DNA of 39,075 nucleotides, taken from positions 1 through 39,075 of the forward strand of contig SHXF01000043.1 of the NCBI GenBank assembly GCA_009693435.1, in the 5' to 3' direction. A model generated the notes under the pieces. The model ran no database searches and was not told where the DNA came from. It saw only the letters and a program-made list of their open reading frames with translations. Source of the DNA: Betaproteobacteria bacterium. GTDB lineage: Bacteria; Pseudomonadota; Gammaproteobacteria; Burkholderiales; SG8-39. The translations under genes and the position numbers were made by a program. This document shows positions 24,345-33,834 of the stretch, piece after piece (positions within the stretch are counted from its first letter, which is position 1; the number at the start of each line of letters is the position of its first letter).

Positions 24345-25418
24345 TCACAGCTCCTGCAGCGCTACGCGCAATGCAGTGAACAGGCATTCGTTTTCGTATG
24401 GCGTGCCGATGGTAAACCGCACACAGTTGGCCAGTAGCGGGTGGCTTCCTTGCATGTCCTTCACCAGCACGCCCTGGCGCTTGATCGAATCGAACACGCG
24501 CGCTGAATCGGGTACCCGCACCAGCACGAAATTCGCTTCGCTGGGGTAAGCCGTAACGCCCGGCGTCCCCGCCAGCCACTGCTGCAGCCGGGCGCGCTCG
24601 GCGCGGATACTTGCGGCCTGCTCCTCGAGCAGATCGTGGCGGGCAAGCACCCGTTCGGCAATCAGTTGCGTAATCACGCCGACATTGTAGGGCGGCCTCA
24701 CCTTGTCGAATTCGCGCATCCAGCGCGGCGCAGCCGCCGCATAGCCGAGGCGCAGTCCGGCGAGGCCGAGTTTCGAGACGGTCCGCATCACCATCAGGTT
24801 CGGAAATTCAGCCAGCCGATTCATGAACGTGCTGCCAGCGAATACGTGGTACGCCTCATCCAGGACCACCAGCCCCGGCGCGCGCGAGATGATTTCCTCG
24901 ATATCGCCGTATGCGAACAGGTTGCCGGTCGGATTGTTCGGATGGGAGATGAACACGACGGCCGGCCGGTGCCGGTCGATCGCGTCTAGGAATCGCGGCA
25001 AATTCAGCGAGAAATCATCGTTCAGGGCCACGCTTTCGTAGCGGGCACGGGCCATCAGCGAACTGACCTTGTACATGACGAAAGTCGGCCCTGGCGCAAT
25101 GACAACTGCGCCCGGCCGCGCGGCCGCCTGGATGACGATGGAGATGATCTCGTCCGAACCATTGCCCAGCATGACGTCGAAGCTGTCGGGGATGCCCATG
25201 ACCTGGCGAAGCCGCGCCTTCAGCAACGGCGCCGTCGGATCGGGATAGCGGTTCAATTCGGCCGTGGCGACAGCCTCGGCGATCTCACGCTGCAGTGACT
25301 CGGGCAGCCGGTAGGGATTCTCCATTGCGTCAAGCTTGATCAGCCCGGCCGCCGAGGGCACCGGATAGGCCGAGAGGCCCAGCACCTCTTCGCGAATGAT
25401 GTCTTCGGGGCCGGCCAT
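24345..25418 (-). CDS. hisC: Histidinol-phosphate aminotransferase
   Basis: PLP-dependent fold-type-I transaminase that converts imidazole acetol phosphate and glutamate to histidinol phosphate. The 357 residues show the early KLDAMENPYRLP stretch, the SHPNNPTGNLF loop, the VLDEAYHVF segment and the Schiff-base lysine in TVSKLGLAGLRLG. ATG 25418 overlaps the hisD stop by one base (TAATG), so translation is probably coupled. The frame continues to a TTG at 25424, which is within hisD and not preferred. Confidence 0.96.
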   Translation of the reverse strand: MAGPEDIIREEVLGLSAYPVPSAAGLIKLDAMENPYRLPESLQREIAEAVATAELNRYPDPTAPLLKARLRQVMGIPDSFDVMLGNGSDEIISIVIQAAARPGAVVIAPGPTFVMYKVSSLMARARYESVALNDDFSLNLPRFLDAIDRHRPAVVFISHPNNPTGNLFAYGDIEEIISRAPGLVVLDEAYHVFAGSTFMNRLAEFPNLMVMRTVSKLGLAGLRLGYAAAAPRWMREFDKVRPPYNVGVITQLIAERVLARHDLLEEQAASIRAERARLQQWLAGTPGVTAYPSEANFVLVRVPDSARVFDSIKRQGVLVKDMQGSHPLLANCVRFTIGTPYENECLFTALRVALQEL

Positions 25419-26773
25419 TACCAACGGGCGTTTCCGCTCACGGACGAAGGCCGGAAGGCGGCGGCCCCGGCTTCGTCAATGCGCATTTGCGCTGAGCGTG
25501 CGTGGGCAGAAAGCCCTTCTCCATGCGCCAGGGTCACGGCAACCTTGCCGAGCCTCGTCGCGCCGGATCGGGACACTTTGATGACGCTGGAGCGCTTCTG
25601 GAAATCGTAGACGCCCAGCGGCGATGAAAAGCGCGCCGTGCGCGCGGTTGGGAGCACATGATTCGGTCCGGCGCAGTAGTCGCCGATGGCCTCCGAAGAA
25701 TAGCGGCCCATGAATATCGCCCCCGCGTGGCGGATGCGCTCAAGCAGCCGGTCTGGGTGGGCAACGGAAAGCTCAAGATGCTCGGGGGCAATCCGGTTTG
25801 CAATGGCGCACGCTTCGTCAAGATCGCGGACATGAATAAACGCCCCGCGCCGCCCGAGGGACGCGGATATGACGCGCTCCCGCGGCATGGAGCCAATCAG
25901 GCGTCCGATCGCATCTCCGACGGCTTCCAGGCATGCGGCGTCCGGCGACACCAGGATAGCCTGCGAAAATTCGTCGTGCTCGGCCTGTGAAAATAGATCC
26001 ATCGCGATCCAGTCCGGATCGGTCGATCCATCGCAGATCACCAGAATTTCGGACGGCCCGGCAATCATGTCGATGCCGACCACGCCGAAAACACGCCGCT
26101 TTGCCGCGGCAACATAGGCATTGCCCGGCCCGACGATCTTGTCCACCTGCGGCACGCTCTGCGTTCCGTAGGCGAGGGCTGCAATCGCCTGAGCGCCGCC
26201 AATCGTAAACAAGCGGTCGACACCCGCGATCCGGGCGGCGGCGAGCACCAGGTCGCTGCGCTCGCCCCCCGGCGTAGGCACAGTCATGACCAACTCCTGG
26301 ACGCCAGCCACCTTGGCAGGGATCGCATTCATCAGCACCGACGAGGGGTATGCGGCATTCCCGCCAGGCACATAGAGTCCCACCCGGTCCAGCGGCGTTA
26401 TGCGCTGGCCCAGCGTCGTGCCATCGGCCTCCGTGTAATGCCAGGAATTTGTCCGCTGATGCTCGTGGTAGCGCCGGATGCGCGTTGCCGCCTCTTCCAG
26501 CGCGCCTCGCTCCCCCGGAGCGAGTCGGCCCAGCGCATCTTCGAGCAGATGGCGCGGCAATTCCAGTTCGGCCAGGCTTGCCGCCTTAAGCCGATCGAAA
26601 CGCGCCGTATATTCGAGCACGGCGGCGTCGCCGCGCGTCCGCACATCATCGAGAATTTCGCCGGTGACGCGCTCCACCGACACGTCTTGCGAGGACTCGT
26701 AGGCAATCAGGTCCGCGAGACGGCGATCGAAGTCGGCCTGACTCGATGACAGTCGCCGAATGTCAGGCATCAT
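25418..26773 (-). CDS. hisD: Histidinol dehydrogenase
   Basis: Zinc enzyme that oxidises L-histidinol to histidine in two NAD-dependent steps. The 451 residues include [17 protein letters not shown], the [10 protein letters not shown] segment, the zinc-site [12 protein letters not shown] and the histidine pair in [13 protein letters not shown]. Length is slightly longer than the 430-440 usual, from N- and C-terminal extensions. ATG 26773 (with a second ATG next to it) overlaps the hisG stop by 11 bases. The C-terminus overlaps hisC. Confidence 0.96.
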   Translation of the reverse strand: MMPDIRRLSSSQADFDRRLADLIAYESSQDVSVERVTGEILDDVRTRGDAAVLEYTARFDRLKAASLAELELPRHLLEDALGRLAPGERGALEEAATRIRRYHEHQRTNSWHYTEADGTTLGQRITPLDRVGLYVPGGNAAYPSSVLMNAIPAKVAGVQELVMTVPTPGGERSDLVLAAARIAGVDRLFTIGGAQAIAALAYGTQSVPQVDKIVGPGNAYVAAAKRRVFGVVGIDMIAGPSEILVICDGSTDPDWIAMDLFSQAEHDEFSQAILVSPDAACLEAVGDAIGRLIGSMPRERVISASLGRRGAFIHVRDLDEACAIANRIAPEHLELSVAHPDRLLERIRHAGAIFMGRYSSEAIGDYCAGPNHVLPTARTARFSSPLGVYDFQKRSSVIKVSRSGATRLGKVAVTLAHGEGLSAHARSAQMRIDEAGAAAFRPSSVSGNARW

Positions 26774-27410
26774 TTCGGGACACCGCGCCGACGAAAGCGT
26801 CCACCAGCGGTTGAATGTCGGTTCGCCTGAGTTTCAACGCCGCCTGATTGATGATCAGGCGCGCGCTGACAGGGAATATTTCCTCTACGGGTCGCAGGCG
26901 GTTCGCCCGCAGCGTATTGCCGGTCGAGACCAGGTCGACTATGGCATCGGCAAGGCCGACCAGTGGCGCAAGCTCCATGGAACCGTACAGCTTGATCAGG
27001 TCGACGTGCACGCCTTTGGCCGCAAAGTGCTCGCGCGCGGTCTGCATGTACTTGGTGGCCACTCGCAGCCGCGCTCCCTGCCGCACCGCCGAATCGTAAT
27101 CGAACCCTTCGCGTACCGCGACCATCATGCGGCAGCGGGCGATGCCCAGGTCGAGCGGCTGGTAGAGTCCGGTGCCGCCATGCTCGATCAGCACGTCCTT
27201 GCCGGCGACGCCCAGCTCGGCAGCCCCGTATTGCACATAGGTCGGCGTGTCGGACGCCCTCACGATGATGACGCGCACATCCCGGCGGCTGGTGGGAATG
27301 AGCAACTGGCGTGAGGTTTCCGGATTATCGAGCGGGCGAATACCCGCTGCAGCTAGCAGCGGGACGGTTTCGTCGAATATGCGACCCCGGGACAGGGCGA
27401 TGGTGATCAC
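26763..27410 (-). CDS. hisG: ATP phosphoribosyltransferase, short form (catalytic subunit)
   Basis: First and controlling step of histidine synthesis: ATP and PRPP give PR-ATP. The start is GTG 27410 ([15 protein letters not shown]), giving 215 residues, the size of the short HisG that lacks the C-terminal regulatory domain. Motifs include [17 protein letters not shown] and the PRPP loop [22 protein letters not shown]. Short HisG needs the HisZ partner for activity and feedback control; hisZ is not in this window. The stop overlaps hisD. The 147-base gap to murA holds a 16-bp direct repeat. Confidence 0.95.
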   Translation of the reverse strand: MITIALSRGRIFDETVPLLAAAGIRPLDNPETSRQLLIPTSRRDVRVIIVRASDTPTYVQYGAAELGVAGKDVLIEHGGTGLYQPLDLGIARCRMMVAVREGFDYDSAVRQGARLRVATKYMQTAREHFAAKGVHVDLIKLYGSMELAPLVGLADAIVDLVSTGNTLRANRLRPVEEIFPVSARLIINQAALKLRRTDIQPLVDAFVGAVSRNDA

Positions 27411-27466
27411 GGCTGGATGCCAATGGGAAACGGGTAATTTTACCGGCAGGCGCGCAACTGCGCCAC

Positions 27467-27497
27467 GCAAACTATGTCGGATGCAAACTATGTCGGA
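27467..27497. repeat. 15-bp repeat at 16-bp spacing between murA and hisG
   Basis: GCAAACTATGTCGGA is found at 27467-27481 and again at 27483-27497, a tandem duplication with a 16-bp period. It lies in the 147-base gap upstream of hisG. Confidence 0.9.
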
Positions 27498-27557
27498 AAT
27501 TCGAAACAGACCGGAGAAGCTACGACGCGGCACCGTCAGATCGACATCACCCGGTTT

Positions 27558-28811
27558 TCAGTGAGTACGCCTAATGCGCGCGCCCAACTGCGATAGCTTC
27601 TCCTCGATGTGCTCATAACCGCGGTCGAGGTGGTAAATGCGGTCGATTGTCGTTTCCCCCTCGGCCACCAATCCGGCAATCACCAGGCTTGCCGAGGCCC
27701 GCAGGTCCGTCGCCATGACGGTGGCGCCCTGAAGCCGCGGCACGCCGCGCACGACCGCGGTGTTGCCGGAAATATCGATATCCGCACTGAGGCGCTGCAT
27801 CTCCAGCGCGTGCATGAACCGGTTCTCGAAGATGGTTTCCGTCATTACCGCAGTGCCTTGGGCGACGGCGTTGAGCGCCATGAACTGTGCCTGCATGTCC
27901 GTCGGAAAACCCGGGTACGGTGCGGTGCGGATATTCACGCTTGCCGGCCGGGAGCACATCGACAGCGTTATGCCGTCCGGGTCAGCCCTGACCTCGGCCC
28001 CGGCCTCCCTCAACTTTTCGAGCACCGACTCCAGCGTCCCGGCGCGTGTCTGGTTCAGCCGCACCGAACCGCCCGCAGCGGTTGCTGCAACCAGGAAGGT
28101 GCCGGTCTCGATGCGGTCCGGCATGATGGTGTGTTCCGCGCCGTGCAGGCTGTTCACCCCTTCAATCGTGATCACACCGCCGCCAGCGCCACGCACCCTT
28201 GCTCCCATTGCGTTCAGGCATTCCGCGAGATCGGTGATTTCGGGTTCTCGTGCCGCGTTTTCCAGCACCGTGGTGCCATCCGCGAGACAGGCGGCCATCA
28301 TCAGGTTTTCCGTGCCGGTGACCGTAATCAGGTCGAATACGATGCGCGCGCCTTTAAGGCGTCCGGTGCGGGCGACTATGTAGCCCTGTTCGACGCGGAT
28401 GTCGGCGCCCATCGCCTGCAGTCCTTTCAGATGCTGATCCACCGGCCGCAAGCCGATCGCGCACCCGCCTGGCAGCGACACCCGCGCCTCGCCGCAGCGG
28501 GCCAGCAACGGGCCAAGCACCAGGATCGCGGCGCGCATGGTCTTCACCAGCTCGTAGGACGCCATCGGATTGGTCAGCGCCGCTGCCTGCAGCGCAATGC
28601 ACTCCGGGCCCTCCTGCCCGGCTGTCGCGCCCATTTCCGTGAGCAGCTTCAGCATGGTGTTGACGTCCCTCAGCGAGGGGGCGTTTCTGAGAAGGAGCGG
28701 TTCGCGAGTCAGCAGCGCAGCACACATGAGCGGCAAAGCCGCATTCTTGGCGCCCGATATTCGTACCTCGCCGGCCAGAGACTGACCCCCGCCAATTACC
28801 AGCTTATCCAC
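27558..28811 (-). CDS. murA: UDP-N-acetylglucosamine 1-carboxyvinyltransferase
   Basis: First committed step of peptidoglycan synthesis: transfers enolpyruvate from PEP to UDP-GlcNAc. The 417 residues are full length. The fosfomycin-target cysteine is Cys117 in [13 protein letters not shown], so the enzyme should be fosfomycin-sensitive at this position. [10 protein letters not shown] and the [12 protein letters not shown] substrate loop are also seen. The start is GTG 28811, and the bolA stop codon lies inside its first codons (8-base overlap). Confidence 0.97.
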   Translation of the reverse strand: MDKLVIGGGQSLAGEVRISGAKNAALPLMCAALLTREPLLLRNAPSLRDVNTMLKLLTEMGATAGQEGPECIALQAAALTNPMASYELVKTMRAAILVLGPLLARCGEARVSLPGGCAIGLRPVDQHLKGLQAMGADIRVEQGYIVARTGRLKGARIVFDLITVTGTENLMMAACLADGTTVLENAAREPEITDLAECLNAMGARVRGAGGGVITIEGVNSLHGAEHTIMPDRIETGTFLVAATAAGGSVRLNQTRAGTLESVLEKLREAGAEVRADPDGITLSMCSRPASVNIRTAPYPGFPTDMQAQFMALNAVAQGTAVMTETIFENRFMHALEMQRLSADIDISGNTAVVRGVPRLQGATVMATDLRASASLVIAGLVAEGETTIDRIYHLDRGYEHIEEKLSQLGARIRRTH

Positions 28812-29040
28812 CCGCGTATTCTTCGGGCGTGAGGGTCTTCATCGAAAGGGCGTGAATCTCCGCGCGCATGCGTTCGCCCAGGGCGGCGTACACGAGTTGA
28901 TGCCGCTGCACCCGATTCTTGCCGCGAAACGCAGGGCTGACGATGAGTGCTTCGAAATGCTGTCCGTCGCCGTCGACCTGCAGGTGATCGCAAGCGAGAC
29001 CTTCGCCGATATAGTTCTGAACCTGTGCTGGACTGATCAT
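28804..29040 (-). CDS. ibaG: BolA-family protein, IbaG-like
   Basis: The 78-residue protein has the class-II KH-like BolA fold: [26 protein letters not shown] in two parts, then [17 protein letters not shown] and the C-terminal MKTLTPEEY. The last motif and the length match IbaG (YrbA) rather than BolA itself. IbaG proteins work with monothiol glutaredoxins in Fe-S handling and affect envelope maintenance; the mla-ibaG-murA order is also seen in E. coli. ATG 29040 is chosen; an ATG at 29082 and a longer frame to 29103 lack a clear ribosome-binding site. Confidence 0.92.
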   Translation of the reverse strand: MISPAQVQNYIGEGLACDHLQVDGDGQHFEALIVSPAFRGKNRVQRHQLVYAALGERMRAEIHALSMKTLTPEEYAGG

Positions 29041-29099
29041 GGACTGGTGTTCCGCGTGGGTGAATGACGGGGTAAGGCGCATGCCGGTGAAACTACGGG

Positions 29100-29855
29100 T
29101 CAATGCCGAAGTTTATAGCCGTTTCTGAGTACTGTGAGGGTCAACCCCGACACTGCGGCAAGGCATACGATGATAAAACCCATGCTGAGGGCCGGATTGA
29201 TGTCCGATTTGTCGAAAAATCCGAATCGAAAACCGTCGATCATGTAAAAAAACGGATTCAGATGCGACACGCCCTGCCAGAACGGCGTGAGCGACTGTGT
29301 TGAATAGAAAACGCCGGCCAGAAAGGTCAGCGGCACTACGACGAAATTGGAAAAAGCAGCCAGCTGATCGATCTTTTCCGCCCAGATGCCCGCCAGCATG
29401 CCGAGGGCGCCCATGATGGCGCTTCCGGCCAGGGCAAAAGCCAGGATCCAGACTGGATGCCGAACCGGCAGATCGACGAACGGCAGCACCACCATCAGCA
29501 CGCTGAATCCAACCACCGTGCCGCGGAAGATCGCGGCCAGCACGTACGCGGCAAAAAACTCCCAGTAAGCGAGTGGCGGCAACAGGACAAAAATGATGTT
29601 TCCGGTAATTTTGGACTGTATCAGCGACGACGAACTGTTTGCGAACGCATTCTGAAGCACCGACATCATCACCAGTCCGGGGGCCAGAAAAGCGCTGTAG
29701 GGAACGCCGTCGAAGACGCGCACCCTGCCTTCCATTACATGCGCAAAAACGAGCAGGTACAACAGGGCCATCATGACCGGCGCCGCAATCGTCTGAAAGC
29801 CGACTTTCCAGAAGCGCAGCACCTCCTTGTACAGGAGCGTCGGAAAGCCGGTCAT
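29100..29855 (-). CDS. ABC-2 type transporter permease (YadH-like)
   Basis: The 251-residue protein has six predicted membrane spans and matches ABC-2 permeases: FLAPGLVMMSVLQNAFAN, SSSSLIQSKITGNI and FLAGVFYSTQSLPPFW-like stretches. It pairs with the ATPase upstream; ATG 29855 overlaps that gene's stop (ATGA). E. coli YadGH is the closest named pair; its substrate is not established, and drug or lipid export is a guess. The open frame continues upstream of the ATG inside the ATPase gene and is not coding. The bolA gene follows 59 bases later. Confidence 0.93.
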   Translation of the reverse strand: MTGFPTLLYKEVLRFWKVGFQTIAAPVMMALLYLLVFAHVMEGRVRVFDGVPYSAFLAPGLVMMSVLQNAFANSSSSLIQSKITGNIIFVLLPPLAYWEFFAAYVLAAIFRGTVVGFSVLMVVLPFVDLPVRHPVWILAFALAGSAIMGALGMLAGIWAEKIDQLAAFSNFVVVPLTFLAGVFYSTQSLTPFWQGVSHLNPFFYMIDGFRFGFFDKSDINPALSMGFIIVCLAAVSGLTLTVLRNGYKLRH

Positions 29856-30748
29856 TGGTTCATCAGTTGCACAAATACATCTTCGAGGTCCGGCTGCACC
29901 AACTCCAGTTCCTGGATGATGCATCCGGCCTCGCGAATGCGCGCAAGGGTCGGTTCGAGATCGGAGTAATTGTGGAGTCGAAGCACAGCGCCGCCCGAGG
30001 CTTCGTTGTGGGATTCCGCTATCAAATTGACGGGCAGCGGGCGATCCGTACGTACGCGCAGGTTCAAGTGGTGCTGCACCCGCTTCAGCATGTTCGCGGT
30101 GGAATCGAGAGCGACGATGCGCCCCTGTTTGACCATCGCGATACGCAAACAGAGGTTTTCGGCTTCCTCGAGATAGTGCGTGGTAAGAACGATAGTGTGC
30201 CCGTCCTTGTTGAGCCGCCGGATGAATTGCCATAATCCCTGGCGCAACTCCACGTCGACGCCAGCTGTGGGCTCGTCCAGCACGATGACCGGCGGCCTGT
30301 GCACCAGCGCCTGCGCCACCAGAACGCGGCGCTTCATGCCCCCCGAAAGCGAGCGCATGTTCGCATTGGCCTTCGAGGTAAGATCCAGATTCAGCATGAT
30401 CTCTTCGATCCAGTCATCATTGCGGCGCAGGCCGAAATACCCGGATTGGATCTGCAGCGTCTCACGCACGCTGAAAAACGGGTCGAACACCAGTTCCTGC
30501 GGAACCACGCCCAGGGCGCGCCTCGCCTCGCGATACGCCTCGCGGACGTTGTAGCCCATGATACTTGCACTGCCGGAATCGGCTCGCACCAGTCCCGCGA
30601 GTATGCTGATGAGGGTGGTCTTGCCCGCGCCGTTCGGGCCGAGCAATCCGAAAAACTCGCCCTCGGCGATATCGAGGTGAATGTCGTCAAGCGCCTGAAG
30701 CGCGCCAAAGCGCTTGGAGACGCCCTCTATCTGGATTGCAACCGTCAT
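29852..30748 (-). CDS. ABC transporter ATP-binding protein (YadG-like)
   Basis: The 298-residue ATPase drives the ABC-2 permease encoded next. Walker A is GPNGAGKT, the signature is LSGGMKRR, Walker B is VIVLDEPTAGVD and the switch histidine follows in LTTHY. A C-terminal extension of about 80 residues after the nucleotide-binding domain is common in this subgroup. ATG 30748 is clear. It follows the MlaB-like STAS gene by 26 bases, so this exporter pair is probably transcribed with the mla genes. Confidence 0.94.
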   Translation of the reverse strand: MTVAIQIEGVSKRFGALQALDDIHLDIAEGEFFGLLGPNGAGKTTLISILAGLVRADSGSASIMGYNVREAYREARRALGVVPQELVFDPFFSVRETLQIQSGYFGLRRNDDWIEEIMLNLDLTSKANANMRSLSGGMKRRVLVAQALVHRPPVIVLDEPTAGVDVELRQGLWQFIRRLNKDGHTIVLTTHYLEEAENLCLRIAMVKQGRIVALDSTANMLKRVQHHLNLRVRTDRPLPVNLIAESHNEASGGAVLRLHNYSDLEPTLARIREAGCIIQELELVQPDLEDVFVQLMNQ

Positions 30749-30774
30749 GGAACGGGCAGCGCGCGAGGCGCGGC

Positions 30775-31056
30775 CTATGATCGTTGCAGCAACTCTGCCA
30801 CGCCGTAGAGTTTTGCGAGATTAAGCATTGCGTTGGGAAGGCCCTGCAAGCGCAGCGGGGCAGCCGCGTCTCCACTGCGCCGGAGCCATTCCAGGGCTAG
30901 CGCAACCGCGGCAGAATCGACTTCGGTGACACCGCTGAAGTCGATCACGCGCGCGCCATGCCCGAGGTGTTCCTCCGCAAGTTCGACGAGACCCGGAACA
31001 GTCTCAAGCGTGACCGGCCCATCGAGCATGAGCGACTCGCCCTCGCGCCGGATCAC
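30775..31056 (-). CDS. mlaB: STAS-domain protein, MlaB-like
   Basis: The 93-residue protein is a single STAS domain: LDGPVTLETVPGLVEL, then VIDFSGVTEVDSAAVALALEW, with the conserved Asp-Ser pair. In E. coli MlaB binds MlaF and stabilises the MlaFEDB complex that moves phospholipids between the membranes. The start is GTG 31056, overlapping the mlaC stop (GTGA). It lies after mlaC as in E. coli. Confidence 0.9.
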   Translation of the reverse strand: MIRREGESLMLDGPVTLETVPGLVELAEEHLGHGARVIDFSGVTEVDSAAVALALEWLRRSGDAAAPLRLQGLPNAMLNLAKLYGVAELLQRS

Positions 31057-31685
31057 GTCTTGTTAACCCCGAACTTCGCGTCTCCCTGGCGATTTTTTGC
31101 CGCCAGCGCCTTGATCAAACCGTCCACTCCCCTGTCGCGCACCTCGGTGGCGAACGTCTCGCGATACGTTGAAACCAGGCTCACGCCACCGACTTTGACG
31201 TCATAGACCTTCCAGCCCGCCGCGGTTTTCTCCATTTCGTAGTCGATGGTGACCGGCGGCGCGCCCGCCTGCTTCACTTCCGATTTGACCGTGACATCCG
31301 TGTCGTTCGCAGATGCGCGCAACGGCCGGTAATCGATCTGCTGGTCGCGGTAATTCGACAACGCGGTCGAATAAGTGCGCACCAGCAGTGTCTTGAACTC
31401 GGCGGTGAGTGCCTGTTGCTGCTCGGGCGAGGCGACGCGCCAGTTGCGTGCCATGGCGATCTGGGTCATCCGCAAAAAATTGAAATGCGGCAGAATTCGC
31501 GATTCGACGAGATCGGCGATTTTTTTCGGCTGTCCGGACTGGATGTCCTTGTCGCGTTTGATGATGGTGATGACTTCCTGGGTGATATTTTTCACCAGCG
31601 CATCGGGCGCCACCTCCTGAGAGTGCAGTGCGGGCACGAACGTGGCAAAGGCCAAGGCGAGCAACGAGGAAATGAGACGTGTCAT
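31053..31685 (-). CDS. mlaC: Phospholipid-binding protein MlaC
   Basis: Periplasmic carrier that shuttles phospholipid between outer-membrane MlaA and inner-membrane MlaFEDB. The 210 residues start with a signal peptide (ISSLLALAFATFVPALHSQ). The Tol-tolerance/Ttg2 family body contains RILPHFNFLRMTQIAMARNWR and the late DVKVGGVSLVSTYRETFATEV block. ATG 31685 overlaps the mlaA stop (ATGA), and the end overlaps mlaB. Confidence 0.95.
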   Translation of the reverse strand: MTRLISSLLALAFATFVPALHSQEVAPDALVKNITQEVITIIKRDKDIQSGQPKKIADLVESRILPHFNFLRMTQIAMARNWRVASPEQQQALTAEFKTLLVRTYSTALSNYRDQQIDYRPLRASANDTDVTVKSEVKQAGAPPVTIDYEMEKTAAGWKVYDVKVGGVSLVSTYRETFATEVRDRGVDGLIKALAAKNRQGDAKFGVNKT

Positions 31686-32539
31686 GGGGTGGAAGTGGTG
31701 TGGATGGAGGCTGTAACCCCGGGAGCGCCGCTCCGCAATATGGGTTGCTCCGCCGACGCTGCAGAGGCGGGGTCGTTTCCGGAACGGATCGGTTGCGCCG
31801 GGAGGGCGGCAGCGCCATCGCCTTCCGGAAATTCAGCCTGGCTGCGCTGTTCCCGCGGTGGATCGCCGTCATACACGAGATTGAGGCGCCGCTGCAACCA
31901 GGCATCGCGGACGAACGAATATTTGTCCAGTGCCGCTTCTTCGACGACGCTCGTGGTGTCCAGCAGGTCTGTGCGGGCACTCACGGCGCGAACCACCAGA
32001 GTGGTGTTGCGGGTCGGCACGTGCCTGGTTTGCGCGACCACGTCCGCCTGGAAGTCGAGCAACAGGCCCGCGGCATCGCGCACGGTACTCGGTCCGAAGA
32101 TGGGGAGCACGAGGTAGGGTCCGGTGTCTGCTCCCCATCTGCCCAGCGTCTGGCCGAAATCCTCGTTGTGCTTCGCCAGTCCAAAGTCCGACGATACGTC
32201 CAACAGGCCGAACATGCCGATGGTCGAGTTGAAGATGAACCGGGCAGTGTCCCCCACGGCATCGGTTACCTTGCCCTGAAGAAGGTTGTTGACGGCAATC
32301 CACAGGTCCTGCAGATTGGAGAAGAAATTGGTCACGCCGAGCCGGACGAAACCCGGGAGCGCCGCACGGTAACCCTCAGCCACCGGCTTCAATACTGCTG
32401 TGTCGATCGTGTCGTTGAAACTGAACATGGCGCGATTGAACGACTCTAGCGGGTCGGCAGGGTTTGAGTGCGTCGTTGCGCAACCGGCGAGTGACCCGGC
32501 CAGCAACAGCACAACCCCTATTCTTCTTAACAATCCCAT
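31682..32539 (-). CDS. mlaA: Outer-membrane lipoprotein MlaA (VacJ)
   Basis: Outer-membrane component of the Mla system that removes phospholipids from the outer leaflet. The 285 residues begin with a lipoprotein signal ending in LAGSLAGC (Cys20). The VacJ core follows: DPLESFNRAMFSFND, then FFSNLQDLWIAVNNLLQG and the GPYLVLPIFGPSTVRDAAG motif. The C-terminal 60 residues are low-complexity and poorly conserved. In E. coli mlaA is unlinked to mlaFEDCB, whereas here it sits between mlaD and mlaC, as in many betaproteobacteria. Confidence 0.96.
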   Translation of the reverse strand: MGLLRRIGVVLLLAGSLAGCATTHSNPADPLESFNRAMFSFNDTIDTAVLKPVAEGYRAALPGFVRLGVTNFFSNLQDLWIAVNNLLQGKVTDAVGDTARFIFNSTIGMFGLLDVSSDFGLAKHNEDFGQTLGRWGADTGPYLVLPIFGPSTVRDAAGLLLDFQADVVAQTRHVPTRNTTLVVRAVSARTDLLDTTSVVEEAALDKYSFVRDAWLQRRLNLVYDGDPPREQRSQAEFPEGDGAAALPAQPIRSGNDPASAASAEQPILRSGAPGVTASIHTTSTP

Positions 32540-32557
32540 GCTAACCCTTTGCTTTTG

Positions 32558-33034
32558 CTACTTCTTGTTATCGCCGCCATCTGCCGCCTTATTGTAGAGG
32601 AACTGGCTGATCAGATTTTCGAGCACTACCGCCGATTGCGTAATTTTTAACGAATCGCCACCCTTCAGGTTCGCCGCATCTCCACCCGCGGTCAGCCCCA
32701 CGTACTGTTCGCCCAGCAAGCCGGAAGTCAGTATCTTCGCGGAGGTATCCTTGGGAAACTGGAACCGGCTGTCGATGTTCAACGTGACGACCGCCTCGAA
32801 TTGCTGGTTGTCGAAACGAATATCGCCGACTCGACCCACAACGACCCCGGCGCTTTTTACAGGCGCCCTGATTTTAAGACCGCCGATGTTATCAAACTTG
32901 GCGCTGATAGGGTAAGCATCCGCCGATGCCAGCGACGTGAGATTGGCGACTTTCAGCGACAGAAACAGTATCCCCCCGGCGCCCACCATCACGAAAATTC
33001 CGACCCAAAGGTCCAGTTCTTTGCGCGTCATCAT
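32558..33034 (-). CDS. mlaD: MCE-domain phospholipid transport protein MlaD
   Basis: The 158-residue protein has an N-terminal membrane anchor (LWVGIFVMVGAGGILFLSL) and one MCE domain (FDNIGGLKIRAPVKSAGV in two parts, then TSGLLGEQYVGL). MlaD forms the periplasmic hexamer ring of the MlaFEDB complex. The double ATG at 33034/33031 follows mlaE by two bases. Confidence 0.96.
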   Translation of the reverse strand: MMTRKELDLWVGIFVMVGAGGILFLSLKVANLTSLASADAYPISAKFDNIGGLKIRAPVKSAGVVVGRVGDIRFDNQQFEAVVTLNIDSRFQFPKDTSAKILTSGLLGEQYVGLTAGGDAANLKGGDSLKITQSAVVLENLISQFLYNKAADGGDNKK

Positions 33035-33036
33035 AA

Positions 33037-33834
33037 TCAGATTCCTCTGAACATCAGTGCTGTCAGGACAAAATCAAGCGCCAGTATTGCCAGCGACGAG
33101 GTCACAACGGTGCGTGTCGTGGCGCGAGACACGCCTTCCGCCGTGGGCGGCGCATCGTACCCTTCAAAGACCGCAATCCAGGTGACTGCCACGCCGAATA
33201 CCAGGCTTTTGATGATGCCATTCAGGATGTCTTCGCGAAAATCGACGGCCGCCTGCATCTGGGACCAGAAAGAACCCTCGTCCACCCCGATCAGCTTTAC
33301 GCCGACCAGATAGCCCCCGAAAACGCCCATCGCCGAAAACAAGGCCGCCAGGAGCGGCATCGATATGATGCCGGCCCACAGGCGGGGCGCGATGACACGC
33401 GCGATCGGATCGACCGCCATCATTTCCATGGCCGCGAGTTGTTCGGTCGCTTTCATCAGGCCGATTTCCGCGGTGATGGCGGAACCGGCCCGGCTCGCGA
33501 ACAGCAGCCCGGCGATGACCGGCCCCAGTTCGCGAACGAGCGACAGGCTGACGAGCACGCCCAGAGCGTCCGAGGAACCGTAGCGGGCGAGCGTTTCGTA
33601 TCCCTGCAGACCAAGAACCATACCGACGAACAGTCCGGACACCAGGATGATGATGAGCGACAGCACCCCCGCGAAGTAAATTTCGCGTATCGTCAGATGG
33701 AAACGACGGAAACTGGGCCCCGATTCCCGGACAGTCACCCACAGGAACCGGCTGGCAAACCCGAGGCGCCATACCCAGTTGTTGATAACGTGCGCGCCAA
33801 CCGCGCGAAGCAACTCGGCAATCCGTTGCATCAT
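33037..33834 (-). CDS. mlaE: Phospholipid transport permease MlaE
   Basis: Inner-membrane permease of the Mla system, 265 residues with about five membrane spans. The conserved cytoplasmic element linking to the ATPase, [17 protein letters not shown], is intact, as are [14 protein letters not shown] and the C-terminal [23 protein letters not shown] 33834 overlaps the mlaF stop (ATGA). Confidence 0.96.
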   Translation of the reverse strand: MMQRIAELLRAVGAHVINNWVWRLGFASRFLWVTVRESGPSFRRFHLTIREIYFAGVLSLIIILVSGLFVGMVLGLQGYETLARYGSSDALGVLVSLSLVRELGPVIAGLLFASRAGSAITAEIGLMKATEQLAAMEMMAVDPIARVIAPRLWAGIISMPLLAALFSAMGVFGGYLVGVKLIGVDEGSFWSQMQAAVDFREDILNGIIKSLVFGVAVTWIAVFEGYDAPPTAEGVSRATTRTVVTSSLAILALDFVLTALMFRGI

